DNA of 64,000 bases from Leptospirales bacterium (GTDB lineage: Bacteria; Spirochaetota; Leptospiria; Leptospirales; Leptospiraceae). Below, in pieces: positions 42,501 through 51,556 of this stretch. Every line of letters begins with the position of its first letter. Position 1 is the stretch's first letter. The DNA lies in contig JAAFIR010000009.1 in NCBI GenBank assembly GCA_013297885.1, positions 67,001-131,000 on the forward strand, given 5' to 3'. Both the position numbers and the translations under genes were made by a program. A model generated the notes under the pieces. That model was given only the letters and a program-made list of their open reading frames with translations, was not told the DNA's origin and made no database searches.

Positions 42501-44836
42501 ATGCAAAAACAAATCAAAAACTTTTATCAATTGCAATTCAAAGTGGAATGGATAATGGTGACTTACTTTATGCTTCATATTCAACGAATCATATTGTATT
42601 TCAATCTTTTTCAATGAGAGAAAATTTAAAATTTGTTTCAGAAAAGTTTGAAGAATATCGTCAAATTCATCTAAAGCTTAAACAAGAAGATGCTTATGAT
42701 ATGTTCACCTTAGTTGAACAAGCAACATTCAATTTAAGAGGACTAAGTGCAGATAAATTGATTCTAACCGGAAAAAATTTTGATGAAAGTATTACAATTC
42801 CAAAATGGACCCAATCAAAAAATTCCACAACATTAAATGCATATTATATAATGAAAATAATTTTAGAATATCTTTTGGGAGATAAAGAAAAATCTCTAGA
42901 ATATGTGGTATTAGCAAAAGTTCATGAAAATGGAAATTTTGGAACTCTATTCATACCAGATCAAGTCTTTTTTGAATCTTTATCATTATGTTTTGTATTG
43001 GAAAATTCAACAGATAAAAAGAAAAATAAAATCGATTTCAAACGAATTCAAAAAAATCAAACTAGAATGAAAAAATGGGCAGATGCTTGTTCTGAAAATT
43101 TTGGTCATAAATATCATATTATCGAAGCAGAAATTTATTCTATTACAAATGAAAATACTAAAGCACTTCAAGAATTTGAAAAAGCAATTTTACTAGCAAA
43201 AGAAAATGAATATTTATTGGAAGAAGCAATTGCAAATGAACTTTGTGCAAAATTTTGGACAAAAAATAAAAAAGAAAAATACGCAAATATTCATATCACA
43301 GAATCTTATTATGCTTATAAAAAATGGGGATGTTCACCAAAAATTCAAAAATTAGAAGACGAATTTCCTTATTTACTAAAAAAAATGAATCTGATAGAAA
43401 ACAATTTTTCTTCATCTGGTCAAACAACTTCTACTTCAACAACAGGAAGTTCATTGGATGTAAAAACTGTTCAAAAAGCTTCTCAAGCAATTTCAGGAGA
43501 AATTGTTTTAGAAAAACTTCTTTCAAAAATAATGAAATTTGTAATTGAAAATGCTGGAGCTGAAAAAAGTTATTTGCTTTTACCAGATCAATACAAATTA
43601 AAAATTGAAGCTTATGGAGAAATCAATTCTGGAATTAAAGTATTAGAATCAATTGAACTTGCCTCAGATAAATATTTACCCGAAGCAATTGTAAATTATG
43701 TTTATAGAACAAAAGAATCTCTTGTGATTGCAGATGCTTGTAAAAATCCATTGTTTTCAACAAATGAATATATTATTAAAAATTTGGTTAAATCCATTTT
43801 ATGTTTACCAATTTTGAATCAAGGAAAACTTATTGGAATTTTATATTTAGAAAATAATTTAACTACTGGTGCATTTACACCGGATAGAGTTGAGATTCTA
43901 AATATATTAGCTTCTCAAGCAGCAATTTCAATGGAAAATTCAAAACTATACCAGAACATGTTAAAGTTAAATTTGTCTTATGAACGTTTTGTTCCAAGTC
44001 AATTTTTAAAACTTTTGGGAAAAGAGAATGTAATAGATGTTAAACTTGGAGATCAAATTCAAAAAGGAATGTCAATTTTATTTTCTGATATTCGTTCGTT
44101 CACAGATCTTTCTGAAACAATGAGTCCTGAAGAAAATTTTAATTTTTTAAATTCCTATCTCAAAACAATGACTCCTTGTGTTTTGAATCATAATGGTTTT
44201 ATAGATAAATACATAGGAGATGCGATTATGGCATTATTTCCAACAAATCCTAATGATGCACTAAAGGCTGCAATCGAAATGCAAAAAAATATTCGCTTAT
44301 TTAATAATAAACGAATGAAAAAAAATCTAGACCCAATCAGTATCGGAATTGGAATTCATACTGGAAGTTTGATGCTTGGAACAATTGGAAGTGAAGACAG
44401 GATGGAAGGAACTGTTATTTCGGATGCTGTGAATTTAGCATCTAGAATTGAGGGTTTAACAAAACAATATGGTGCCTCTATTCTAATTAGCCAAGATACC
44501 CTTTTTAAAATCCCTGATATAGAAGAATACAATTTTAGAATTTTAGATAGAGTTCGAGTAAAAGGAAAAAAAGATACAGTATCTGTAATTGAAATTATTG
44601 ATGGACAATCAGATTTTATTATTGAATTATTTCTTCAAACAAAACCAGATTTTGAACATGGAGTTCATTCTTATTTGATGCAAAAATTGATTAAAGCAAA
44701 AGATCATTTTATAAAAGTTCTTTCAATAAATCCAAATGACAAAGCAGCTAGTATTTATTTGACAAGAACAGAATATCTTTTAAAGAATGGAATTCCTCCT
44801 GAATGGGAAGGAATAATTGAGTATGATACTAAATAA
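39539..44836 (+). CDS. Ser/Thr kinase - AAA ATPase - GAF - adenylate/guanylate cyclase fusion
   Basis: 1765 residues from ATG 39539; the longer frame beginning at TTG 39506 adds eleven residues with no better ribosome site. In order: protein kinase domain (1-270; HKDINPSN with Asp130; IDFGIS, the DFG loop; TVYYISPEQSGRM); an AAA/ORC-like ATPase (P-loop GRSGIGKS at 330-337, Walker B AIFLDDMQWAD); a helical TPR-like region (about 600-1290); a GAF domain (about 1310-1460); and a class III cyclase domain. The cyclase has both metal aspartates, Asp1517 in LFSDIRSFT and Asp1561 in YIGDAIMALF, 44 residues apart as in active cyclases, plus NLASRIEG. A short helical region follows. It is likely a cytosolic stimulus integrator that makes cAMP or cGMP. 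Confidence 0.93.
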   Translation: MQFLTTDNFIINEKIYESKNSILYKAKRKSNNESFIAKTLSSEYPSSESLAHFKFEYELLNKLNIDGIIKVFEMEKLNDKPIFFMEEFSGISLKEYIKKEKIYLEEFLDISIKVLKILKQIHSKNIIHKDINPSNLLFNPETRQIKIIDFGISTELLKENPIPLTSDSLEGTVYYISPEQSGRMNRLIDYRTDFYSLGVTFYQILIGVLPFDSKDVLEIIHFHIAKNPKLPHEIQDGIPEVLSSIILKLMEKDAESRYQTCDGILFDLEECWKRLKNFGEIKLFPIAQKDFSNKLLIPEKLYGRAKEVTQIMKTFHSATKGSAKVLLVSGRSGIGKSALVGEIHKPVLEYRGYFIAGKYDQYKRNTPYRAIIQAFQNILNQILTENSESLSRWKSRLELALGNNGKVIIDIIPELELLIGKQPNISELSPGDSQNRFELVFQNFIQAFCDASHPIAIFLDDMQWADLPSINLIKSIILNPDSKYILIILSYRDNEVTNTHPFSIALEEIKKNNFEIKNILLNPLTLFDVNHLISDTLSVKKEDTSLLADVIHLKTGGNPFFVNEVFKNLYEKNLILPPNQKEENSKWTWEIEKIKEVKIAENVIQLMVEKIEQMPESRIKILKLAACIGNFFRMEVFANVLGIPEKDSNLELAFLCNEGFFLIGENQVKFVHDKIREATYTLITDEEKSLNHYKIGNTFLKLAGDEKFEDFLFTIVNQLNQGRALLKEEEKEKFIHLNVLAGNKSLLSGAYEAAERFFQIVEETLPKDHWEKNYSQSLDIFSKKALAEYLATNFESAEFTFAVILRYAKTTLDKISILEIKIMLYTSQSKMREALDLATEALSVLKVSLPKNPTELSPLPEIFKIKLKLRNKKIQSLINLPISKNEEQIYIMRLLNASGTPAYISKPALFPVIALKMVFSTLKYGITPISPFAFATFGIIQGSGLGNFQLGFELGKLAIDLVDKYKFDSVKCRVYFFFAFTINHFQFHAKTNQKLLSIAIQSGMDNGDLLYASYSTNHIVFQSFSMRENLKFVSEKFEEYRQIHLKLKQEDAYDMFTLVEQATFNLRGLSADKLILTGKNFDESITIPKWTQSKNSTTLNAYYIMKIILEYLLGDKEKSLEYVVLAKVHENGNFGTLFIPDQVFFESLSLCFVLENSTDKKKNKIDFKRIQKNQTRMKKWADACSENFGHKYHIIEAEIYSITNENTKALQEFEKAILLAKENEYLLEEAIANELCAKFWTKNKKEKYANIHITESYYAYKKWGCSPKIQKLEDEFPYLLKKMNLIENNFSSSGQTTSTSTTGSSLDVKTVQKASQAISGEIVLEKLLSKIMKFVIENAGAEKSYLLLPDQYKLKIEAYGEINSGIKVLESIELASDKYLPEAIVNYVYRTKESLVIADACKNPLFSTNEYIIKNLVKSILCLPILNQGKLIGILYLENNLTTGAFTPDRVEILNILASQAAISMENSKLYQNMLKLNLSYERFVPSQFLKLLGKENVIDVKLGDQIQKGMSILFSDIRSFTDLSETMSPEENFNFLNSYLKTMTPCVLNHNGFIDKYIGDAIMALFPTNPNDALKAAIEMQKNIRLFNNKRMKKNLDPISIGIGIHTGSLMLGTIGSEDRMEGTVISDAVNLASRIEGLTKQYGASILISQDTLFKIPDIEEYNFRILDRVRVKGKKDTVSVIEIIDGQSDFIIELFLQTKPDFEHGVHSYLMQKLIKAKDHFIKVLSINPNDKAASIYLTRTEYLLKNGIPPEWEGIIEYDTK

Positions 44837-44857
44837 ATTTATTTTTTTAATACTATC

Positions 44858-44914
44858 TAATAAGTAAAAAAAATACCAACTAGTTTGTATATACTATCGT
44901 TTTACAATACTACA
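44858..44914. repeat. Short repeat between kinase and regulator genes
   Basis: It resembles 37857-37912 over about 57 bases: AATAAGTAAAAAAAATACC, then AACTAGTTTGTA and ATACTATCGTTTTA. It is upstream of the NarL-type regulator start (44968). A TTGACA at 44932-44937 follows; its -10 partner is weak. Confidence 0.45.
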
Positions 44915-44967
44915 TTAGGAATAAATTTAACTTGACAAAAAAAAATCTCTCAATCAAATTTAGTTAA

Positions 44968-45579
44968 ATGTTTAAAGAAAAAATTTTTATAGTAGACGAT
45001 CATAGAATTGTATTACTTGCTTTAAAAATAATTTTAGAAGAAAATTTTTCAAATTTTTCAATTGTTGAGTTTAGTAATTCTATCAATCTTATTGTTGAGG
45101 TAAAAAAACAAAAACCCAAAATGATCGTTTTTGATTTTGATATGCCCGGTTTAAATGGAATAGAATGTGCTGAAATGATTAAATCCATAGATTCAAAAAT
45201 AAAAATCCTAATTTTTTCGATAACTGAAAACCAAAATATGATTCAAAAATTTCTTACACTAGGACTAGATGGTTTTTTAAATAAATCTGCTACTGAAAAA
45301 CAAATTCAAAATACAATCCAATTAATTTTAGATGGATACAAAATTTTTCCTAGAATAGATGAAAATAATAAATTACTAAATGTAAATGAAATAAGAACTA
45401 TTTTAACTAAAAAAGAGTTTGAAGTATTCAAATTGATTTGTAAAGGAAAAACTAATCGTGAAATAGGAATCAAATTAGAAATTTCTAAATTAACAGCAGA
45501 AAAACATAGAGCCAATTTAATAAAAAAATTAAACATCAAAAATAGCAAAGAATTATTAATGCTAAATTTTGATTTTTAA
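44968..45579 (+). CDS. NarL/FixJ-family response regulator
   Basis: 203 residues. The receiver has DDH (10-12), phospho-acceptor Asp56 (VFDFDMPGLNG), a Ser in FSITEN and Lys in NKSAT. The C-terminal LuxR-type helix-turn-helix is LTKKEFEVFKLICKGKTNREIGIKLEISKLTAEKHRANLIKKL, where TNREIG.LEISKLTAEKHRANL is the recognition segment. It is convergent with the 45562 histidine kinase and overlaps its stop by 18 nt, so they are plausible partners. The upstream giant cyclase and the repeat at 44858 make this a signalling island. Confidence 0.9.
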   Translation: MFKEKIFIVDDHRIVLLALKIILEENFSNFSIVEFSNSINLIVEVKKQKPKMIVFDFDMPGLNGIECAEMIKSIDSKIKILIFSITENQNMIQKFLTLGLDGFLNKSATEKQIQNTIQLILDGYKIFPRIDENNKLLNVNEIRTILTKKEFEVFKLICKGKTNREIGIKLEISKLTAEKHRANLIKKLNIKNSKELLMLNFDF

Positions 45580-47499
45580 AATAAATGAAACTCCTTTTTT
45601 TTGTGAACTATCAAAAGTTAAATTTCCACCTTGCTTTATTGCAAATTCTTTACACAACATTAGACCCACACCAAAACCCCCGATATGTTTCTCTTGGCTA
45701 AGATCTGGTTTAATTAATTCTTTAAATAATTTATCTATGATTTCTTTATTTAAACCAATTCCAAAATCCTTTACTTCAATTAAAATTTCATTTTCTTTTT
45801 TCTGAGATCTAATCAAAATTAAATTTTTATCTATGGAATTTTTAATTGAGTTAGTAATTAAATTTCTCAAAATAATTCTGGTTAAATTTTTATCTAAATA
45901 AACTTTTAAGTTTTTTTGAATTTTTAGTTGGATTTTAAATTGATTTAATTTTAAAACATTTTCCATTTCAAAAACAATTTCTTTTATAAACTTTAATAAA
46001 TTAACTTCTGAAATTTCAATTTCATCATTTTTAATTTGGCTAGCTGACCAATTTAATAATTCTTCTAACATTTTATCTATTTCTAAAACAGAAGTTTCTA
46101 TTTCTCTATTTAATTTTTCAATGGTAAATTTGTTCTGATTTTTTTTATTTAAGTTTAATAATAATTTTAGATTTTTGATTGGGCTTCTTAAATCGTGAGA
46201 AATTATAGTAAATATATTGTTTTTAAAAATAGATTCTGTTTGAAGTGTCTGTTTTTGTATTTCCAATTCATTCGATTTAGCAATTTCTTCTACATAATTC
46301 TTTAAAATTATTTTTTCATTTCTAAACCGACTAAAAGTAAATAAAGAAATACAAAAAACATATAAAATAGTATCTTCAGTTTGAAGAAGTGCGTAAGCAG
46401 TTCCATAACCTGATAGATAAAAAAACATCCTCAGCAATGTAGGTATTATAAAAATAGAAGCTAAAATTAATCCATAGATTGAGTTTTTTCTATTATTTAA
46501 TACTGCTTTAAATAAAATATAAAATGTATAAAGATAAAAACTGATAATAATAATTAAATATTTTTTTGCAAATCCTGAAAATATATCGATAGGAAAAATT
46601 AATATACAAAAAGCATTTAGAGTTGCAATTAATATTTGAGAATAATAAATTTTATTATTAACTTCTTCTTTAAATAAAGATAAAATTCCAATTGATGCTG
46701 AAGCTGCTGCATAAGTTCCTAAGATGTATATAAATTTAATTTTTGTTACCCAATCATAATGAAAATAGTAAATTAATTTACTTTCTGAAAGTCCAGCAGC
46801 AGCAAAAGCCCATAAACAAAAAATTGTGATAGACCAAATTGTAATATCGTTTCTCGAGAGTATTGCTAAAAACAAATGAAGCACACCAAGTGAAAGAATT
46901 GCACCTGCAAAAAAAATATCTTTAGCAATTCTAAAGTTTTGGTATTTAGTAACATTTTTTTCAGACCCAATGATTATTTTGCCACCAATTCCGCTCATGT
47001 ATTCATTTTGATAAGATGAAACATAAATTTTTAGTTCTTGGATTTGATTTGTATTTGTAATTAAAACTGATAATAGTTTAGTTTCAGAAATTGAATTTTT
47101 AATAGAAGTTCCAGTTTTTCCCATTGATTCAACTAAGTTTCCATTTAAGTAAATTTCACATGAATTTCCTACTTCATTAAAAATAATTTTTAATGGAAAT
47201 TGGTTCTTGTTTGCTAAAATTTTTAAAGAATAAGTAGCATAACCAAATGGATGAATTGTTTTGTTATTCCAAACTTGTGAACTCCAAAATAATGGAGTTT
47301 GAAAATAAGTATTTGTAGATTCTGAAAGTTGCAGAAATTTTCCGTACACAAATCCGAAATTTCCTTTTATTTGGTAAATATCGTTTTCTAGATTGACATT
47401 CTTTAAATTCAGAACACCTTCTGGAACTGGTAATACTAATTCTTTTTGAAAACAATTTAAAAAAAAGGAGATTAAAAATAAGTATGTGATTCTTTTCAT
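45562..47499 (-). CDS. Histidine kinase with 7TMR-DISM sensor
   Basis: 645 residues. Lipobox SFFLNC (Cys16), a 7TMR-DISM extracellular domain (about 30-180, including HPFGYATYSLKI), seven TM helices (about 195-400), a short coiled coil, HisKA (FTIISHDLRSPIKNLKLLL; His in SHDLRSP) and HATPase (LRNLITNSIKNS, KDFGIGLNKE, GGFGVGLMLCKEF). It has no receiver domain, unlike the 24674 relative, so it should signal to a separate regulator; the convergent NarL-type protein is the obvious candidate. Confidence 0.92.
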   Translation of the reverse strand: MKRITYLFLISFFLNCFQKELVLPVPEGVLNLKNVNLENDIYQIKGNFGFVYGKFLQLSESTNTYFQTPLFWSSQVWNNKTIHPFGYATYSLKILANKNQFPLKIIFNEVGNSCEIYLNGNLVESMGKTGTSIKNSISETKLLSVLITNTNQIQELKIYVSSYQNEYMSGIGGKIIIGSEKNVTKYQNFRIAKDIFFAGAILSLGVLHLFLAILSRNDITIWSITIFCLWAFAAAGLSESKLIYYFHYDWVTKIKFIYILGTYAAASASIGILSLFKEEVNNKIYYSQILIATLNAFCILIFPIDIFSGFAKKYLIIIISFYLYTFYILFKAVLNNRKNSIYGLILASIFIIPTLLRMFFYLSGYGTAYALLQTEDTILYVFCISLFTFSRFRNEKIILKNYVEEIAKSNELEIQKQTLQTESIFKNNIFTIISHDLRSPIKNLKLLLNLNKKNQNKFTIEKLNREIETSVLEIDKMLEELLNWSASQIKNDEIEISEVNLLKFIKEIVFEMENVLKLNQFKIQLKIQKNLKVYLDKNLTRIILRNLITNSIKNSIDKNLILIRSQKKENEILIEVKDFGIGLNKEIIDKLFKELIKPDLSQEKHIGGFGVGLMLCKEFAIKQGGNLTFDSSQKKGVSFILKIKI

Positions 47500-47726
47500 A
47501 GTTATGGAAATTATTAAATTTTAAAAAACGAACTTCAATTTCAGTCATTTTAATTTTATTCAGTATTGTTGTATAACTAAATTTTAATTTTTAAATAATT
47601 TAGTTTCAAATTTTAAACATTAAAATTCAAATTAACGAGTTATATAGTAAAAAAATTATAATTCCAGAGCTTAAATGAATTCAAGTGTAATTTTGGGGTT
47701 TTATTTGAAATGAAAAACGAAAAAAA

Positions 47727-47808
<82 letters not shown>

Positions 47809-47977
47809 GGTATAATTCCATTTTTTCATAAAATTAATTTTTGTAAAGTAATACAAGACTAATTAACTTAAAGAAGAGTTGTTTTTTTATTTTTAATAAT
47901 TAATACTTTTTTTTGATTCAGAATTTCAGAATTTATTTCTAATTTACAAATTTATTTAGTTTGAAATTGATTACAAA

Positions 47978-48703
47978 GTGAACTTAAAGCCTGAATTAGA
48001 AAAAATTGCTTATTTATTAGAAACGAGTTCTGATGAGCTACAATTTTTACAAAGCTTAAGTTCAATTGAGCTTGATTCTTTAAAACAAAAAATAGAAAGT
48101 TCTATTTATAAAGAGAAATCAGAAGTTTGGGAGAAACTAGCAAAAGTATCAAAATTTTTACCAAATTTTATAAATGCAAAAATTGCAGAAGATATTCTTG
48201 GTGCAAATCTCACCGCAAATTTAACTTATCATTTACAGATAAATGATGCTTTGTCTATATCAACATTTTTTTCAATATCCTTTTTATCTGAAGTTGCAGA
48301 AGTATTAATACCATCAAAAGTTAAAGAGCTAATTGCAAAATTTCCAAACTCAAAAATTATTTTAATAATAAATCTTTTAGAAAAAAAAGAAAAATATTAT
48401 ACCATGGCAAATTTTGTAGAGTATTTACCATTAGATAAGTTAAAAACTTTAGCTACTGAAATTAACTCAGAATTAACACTAATAAAAATTTCTACATTTG
48501 TATCAAAAAAAGAAAGATTAGCTTTATTAATTGAAGCATTTACTTTAGAAAGATTAAAAAAACTTCTAGTTATAGCTAAAGAATTAAATTTAAGAGATTT
48601 AGTTTTAGAAATATTAAATTACGCATTTGAAAAAGATAAAAAAATTGTTAATTCAATTTTTCAAGATGATAAAGTATTAAAAAAATTTTTTCTGGAAACG
48701 TAG
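47978..48703 (+). CDS. Helical protein, paralogue of the 27766 product
   Basis: 241 residues from a GTG start, no signal peptide. It shares the KVSKFLPNF.NAK..E.ILGA..TANL.YHL block (residues 56-87) and overall length with the 27766 protein, and has the same MgtE-N/FliG-like helical appearance, although the second half has diverged. The next gene, an outer-membrane protein, starts five bases after its stop, so the two are co-transcribed. No catalytic motif is visible. Confidence 0.65.
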   Translation: MNLKPELEKIAYLLETSSDELQFLQSLSSIELDSLKQKIESSIYKEKSEVWEKLAKVSKFLPNFINAKIAEDILGANLTANLTYHLQINDALSISTFFSISFLSEVAEVLIPSKVKELIAKFPNSKIILIINLLEKKEKYYTMANFVEYLPLDKLKTLATEINSELTLIKISTFVSKKERLALLIEAFTLERLKKLLVIAKELNLRDLVLEILNYAFEKDKKIVNSIFQDDKVLKKFFLET

Positions 48704-48707
48704 ATAT

Positions 48708-49835
48708 TTGAAAACTGGTTTGATATTTTTTTTAATTTTATCTTCAATAAAAGTATTGGCAGATAAACTTCAAGAAAGACCCATTGAAAATAGAAATTTA
48801 TATGCACCTAATTTATTTTTTTTAGAACCTTATCCCACAACTCCAATTACAATTGGTGAAAAAAAATATTCTTTTCAAACTGGATTATCCATTTCCAACA
48901 TGATTGATAATAATAGAGCTTACGGAGATAGTTTAGGTTATAAAAATTTTAGGCCTTTATTTTGGGATTTTATATCAAACGAATTTTATAATGGTGAAAA
49001 AAACTTATCTTCATTATATAATTCAGATTTTTATTTTTATGGAAAATTAGCCGAACAAAGAAATGTTGCTATTGATTTAGAAGTTTATCGAGCTAATGCA
49101 AAAATTTCTTATGGCTTAGCAAAAAATTTAGAATTAGGTTTTGAAATCACAGCTTTAAGTTTTAACAGAGGTTTTTTAGATAAACCAATTGATTTTTACC
49201 ATAGAATTACTGCTGTTCCCTACCCTGTTAGAGATATTTATGAAGATAATAAATTTGATTATCAAATTTCAGATAGCTCAAAAATAATCACTAAATCAAA
49301 ACCAAGAACTGGACTTGGAGATTCAATTCTAGATTTAAAGTATTTAGTCCTATCTGAAAAAACTTTTATTCCAAGTTTAGCTTTTGTAACAACTGCAAAA
49401 ATCCCAACTGGAAATTTTTCATACCAAATGACTAATGGAAAAATGGATTATTCAATTGGAGTTTCCTCAATGAAGAAAGTGAATGATTTTTTCTTGATAG
49501 TAAATTTGTTTGCAGTTACTAATTCTAGATTTTTTAAATCTGAAAATATAAAAATTGTTAATTCTTACCAAGCAGCTTTTACAATCGGTTATCATCTCAC
49601 AAAAAAATGGGCACCAATTGTTCAATTGGAATATAAAACCTCACCATACAAAACAGAAATTAGTCCACTATTTCAACCAGCAATACTAATTTCTTTTGGA
49701 TTTAATTATAAAATAAAAGATTCTTGTAGTCTTCGAGCAAATGTAATTGAAGATCCAGCACAAGAAAGTAGGACAGTTCCAGATGTTGGATTTCAATTTA
49801 ATTTGTTTTGTATTCCTGAAACTGATAAAGACTAA
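48708..49835 (+). CDS. DUF3187 outer-membrane protein
   Basis: 375 residues from a TTG start five bases after the preceding stop. Signal peptide (1-18, TGLIFFLILSSIKVLA). The mature part is rich in alternating beta strands. Family-like features are RNLYAPNLFFLEPYPTTP near the N terminus, KPRTGLGDSILDLKY, PSLAFVTTAKIPTG and the C-terminal IEDPAQESRTVPDVGFQFNL. DUF3187 proteins are predicted porin-like beta barrels of unknown function. Confidence 0.8.
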   Translation: MKTGLIFFLILSSIKVLADKLQERPIENRNLYAPNLFFLEPYPTTPITIGEKKYSFQTGLSISNMIDNNRAYGDSLGYKNFRPLFWDFISNEFYNGEKNLSSLYNSDFYFYGKLAEQRNVAIDLEVYRANAKISYGLAKNLELGFEITALSFNRGFLDKPIDFYHRITAVPYPVRDIYEDNKFDYQISDSSKIITKSKPRTGLGDSILDLKYLVLSEKTFIPSLAFVTTAKIPTGNFSYQMTNGKMDYSIGVSSMKKVNDFFLIVNLFAVTNSRFFKSENIKIVNSYQAAFTIGYHLTKKWAPIVQLEYKTSPYKTEISPLFQPAILISFGFNYKIKDSCSLRANVIEDPAQESRTVPDVGFQFNLFCIPETDKD

Positions 49836-50085
49836 AAAAATAAAAATTGGAATTTATTGAGCTTGGGAGTATTAGTTGTTATATTAGAGGACATTTACAA
49901 AATTGTAGTTTTGATTTTTTTATAACGGTGGTGAAAAATTACAAAAAAAGATTTTAGAAAATGGATTAAATTTCGGACAAAGTTCATGAATTTGGACGAC
50001 TAATTTCTTTTTCTATGATAGTATGAATTATAAATAAGAGCGAGTGACCAACCAAGCGAAAATATTAACTTTCTCCCAAAGCATA

Positions 50086-50120
50086 AAACCAAAATTCTAA
50101 AATTCTTAGAGTTTTGGTTT
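50086..50120 (+). terminator. Strong intrinsic terminator
   Basis: Left arm AAACCAAAATTCTAA (50086-50100) pairs with TTAGAGTTTTGGTTT (50106-50120) over 15 bases with one wobble, loop AATTC, followed by TTGTTTTTATG. It lies 250 bases after the DUF3187 stop and seems to end that transcript. Confidence 0.65.
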
Positions 50121-50152
50121 TTGTTTTTATGATAAATTTTTCAATTCTATGT

Positions 50153-50319
50153 GAAAAGGGATTGACTCGGCGTTAAAAAATTTTATATAAAATTTTTTTA
50201 CGAAAGAGGAAAGCCAGTTTTTTTTACCTAACCCAATTTTATTTGTTTTGAATAAAGTTTCTCTTTAGCCCCTTCCTTCACAGTGAAGGGGAAGTGGGTT
50301 AGGTAAAGAAAATTCGCCC
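50153..50319 (-). repeat. Structured dispersed repeat, copy 8
   Basis: Runs from GAAAAGGGATTGACTCGGCGTTAAAAAATTTT to ATTCGCCC. The GTTAAAAAATTTT / AAAATTTTTTTAC stem matches that of copy 5. A second perfect stem pairs TTTACCTAACCCA (50223-50235) with TGGGTTAGGTAAA (50295-50307); inside it CCTTCAC (50275-50281) pairs with GTGAAGG (50283-50289). Confidence 0.75.
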
Positions 50320-50375
50320 AACATTTAAACAAAAAAAATGATTTGCACACACTCAACTTATAAGAACTTAACTTT

Positions 50376-51518
50376 ATGGCAATAAACAAACCATTTATGG
50401 ATGAGAACAAACCTTCTATTGATGAAAAACCTCAAAATTTATTTTTGAGCTTCATTATTAAAATTTTAAAAGAAACTTCTTCCTTATTTTCCCTTTTTTT
50501 TATAATCATAGTTGTATTTTCTTTTAAATCTTCTATTTTAGATGCTAATAATATTCCAACTGGGTCCATGATTCCCACTTTAAAAATTGGAGATTTTTTA
50601 TTTGTAAATAAAATGCGTTATGGTTTAAGAGTTCCTTTTTCTGAAGAAGAAATTTATAGAATAGATGAACCAAAACGTGGAGATATTGTAACTTTTAATG
50701 CACCAGACGGAGACAACTCAGATTTTTTTCTAAATGAACATGATATAAAAAATTTAAGAGGATTAAAAAAATATATTTATTTATTTCTAACTTTTTTTGA
50801 AGAAGAGTTAAACTGGAAAGTAAAAAATATGTTTAAGAAAAAGTATGTTAAACGTATTGTTGCAATGCCCGGGGATAGTTTTAGAATTTCCCAAAAAGAA
50901 TATATTTCTAAAATTGGAAAAAAAATCACTTATACATTTATTGAATACAAAGAAAAAAATGCTGATAAATTTCTGACTTATAACCCAAAAATGATTTCTC
51001 CAGGAAAAGAACTTTTAAATTTAGATAATATAAAAGGAATTGGAAAAACTTTATTTATAGAAACTAAAAATGGTTTTGAACATTTTGTAATTGAAGGTAT
51101 TGAAACAAATATTTACTCTTATATAGAAAATTCCTGCTCTAGAATTAATAATATTTGTAAAATTCCAGATGATTCTTATTTAGTTATGGGTGATAATAGA
51201 GACGATTCTTATGATTCTAGATATTGGGGACTTGTAAAACGTGATGATGTACTTGGAAAAGTTTTATTAATTTATTTTTCTATAGATTGGAAAGATAATA
51301 CTTGTATGATTCGAGATGTTAATGAAGTAGAAAATGAATCTTTTAATATTGAGCAAAGAAGATTAACTGAAGCTGAAATTGAATCAAGATGTTCTCCAAG
51401 TGAAAGATATGGTTCAGGTTTTGAAGAATCAATTCCAGAATGGTTTTATAGGACTGTGAGATACCGAATTCCTAGAATGAATATTAGATGGGAAAGACTA
51501 GGTAGAATTTTGAAATAA
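50376..51518 (+). CDS. lepB: Signal peptidase I
   Basis: 380 residues, longer than the E. coli enzyme because of an insert and C-terminal extension. One TM helix (about 36-52) anchors it. The catalytic Ser64 is in IPTGSMIPTL and the catalytic Lys159 in KRIVAMPGDSF; MGDNRDDSYDSRYWG is the conserved box E. It removes signal peptides from proteins exported by Sec, acting on the periplasmic face. A weak TTGACT (51522-51527) near its 3' end belongs to the next gene. It leads a run with sixA, hpt and an acyl-CoA dehydrogenase. Confidence 0.94.
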   Translation: MAINKPFMDENKPSIDEKPQNLFLSFIIKILKETSSLFSLFFIIIVVFSFKSSILDANNIPTGSMIPTLKIGDFLFVNKMRYGLRVPFSEEEIYRIDEPKRGDIVTFNAPDGDNSDFFLNEHDIKNLRGLKKYIYLFLTFFEEELNWKVKNMFKKKYVKRIVAMPGDSFRISQKEYISKIGKKITYTFIEYKEKNADKFLTYNPKMISPGKELLNLDNIKGIGKTLFIETKNGFEHFVIEGIETNIYSYIENSCSRINNICKIPDDSYLVMGDNRDDSYDSRYWGLVKRDDVLGKVLLIYFSIDWKDNTCMIRDVNEVENESFNIEQRRLTEAEIESRCSPSERYGSGFEESIPEWFYRTVRYRIPRMNIRWERLGRILK

Positions 51519-51556
51519 TTCTTGACTTAGTTTATTTTTTTTTTCAAATCTCATTC

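Larger units (their letters stand above)
49836..50375. other. Intergenic region with terminator hairpin and repeat copy 8
   Basis: 540 bases. From the left: AT-rich sequence, a long hairpin terminator (50086-50120), repeat copy 8 (50153-50319) and a short spacer before lepB. No protein or RNA gene is supported in the first 250 bases. Confidence 0.6.

Noticed and set aside
50228-50410. 60-codon minus-strand frame across repeat copy 8 and the start of lepB
   Set aside because: It overlaps repeat hairpins and the coding start of lepB on the other strand; no supporting signal.
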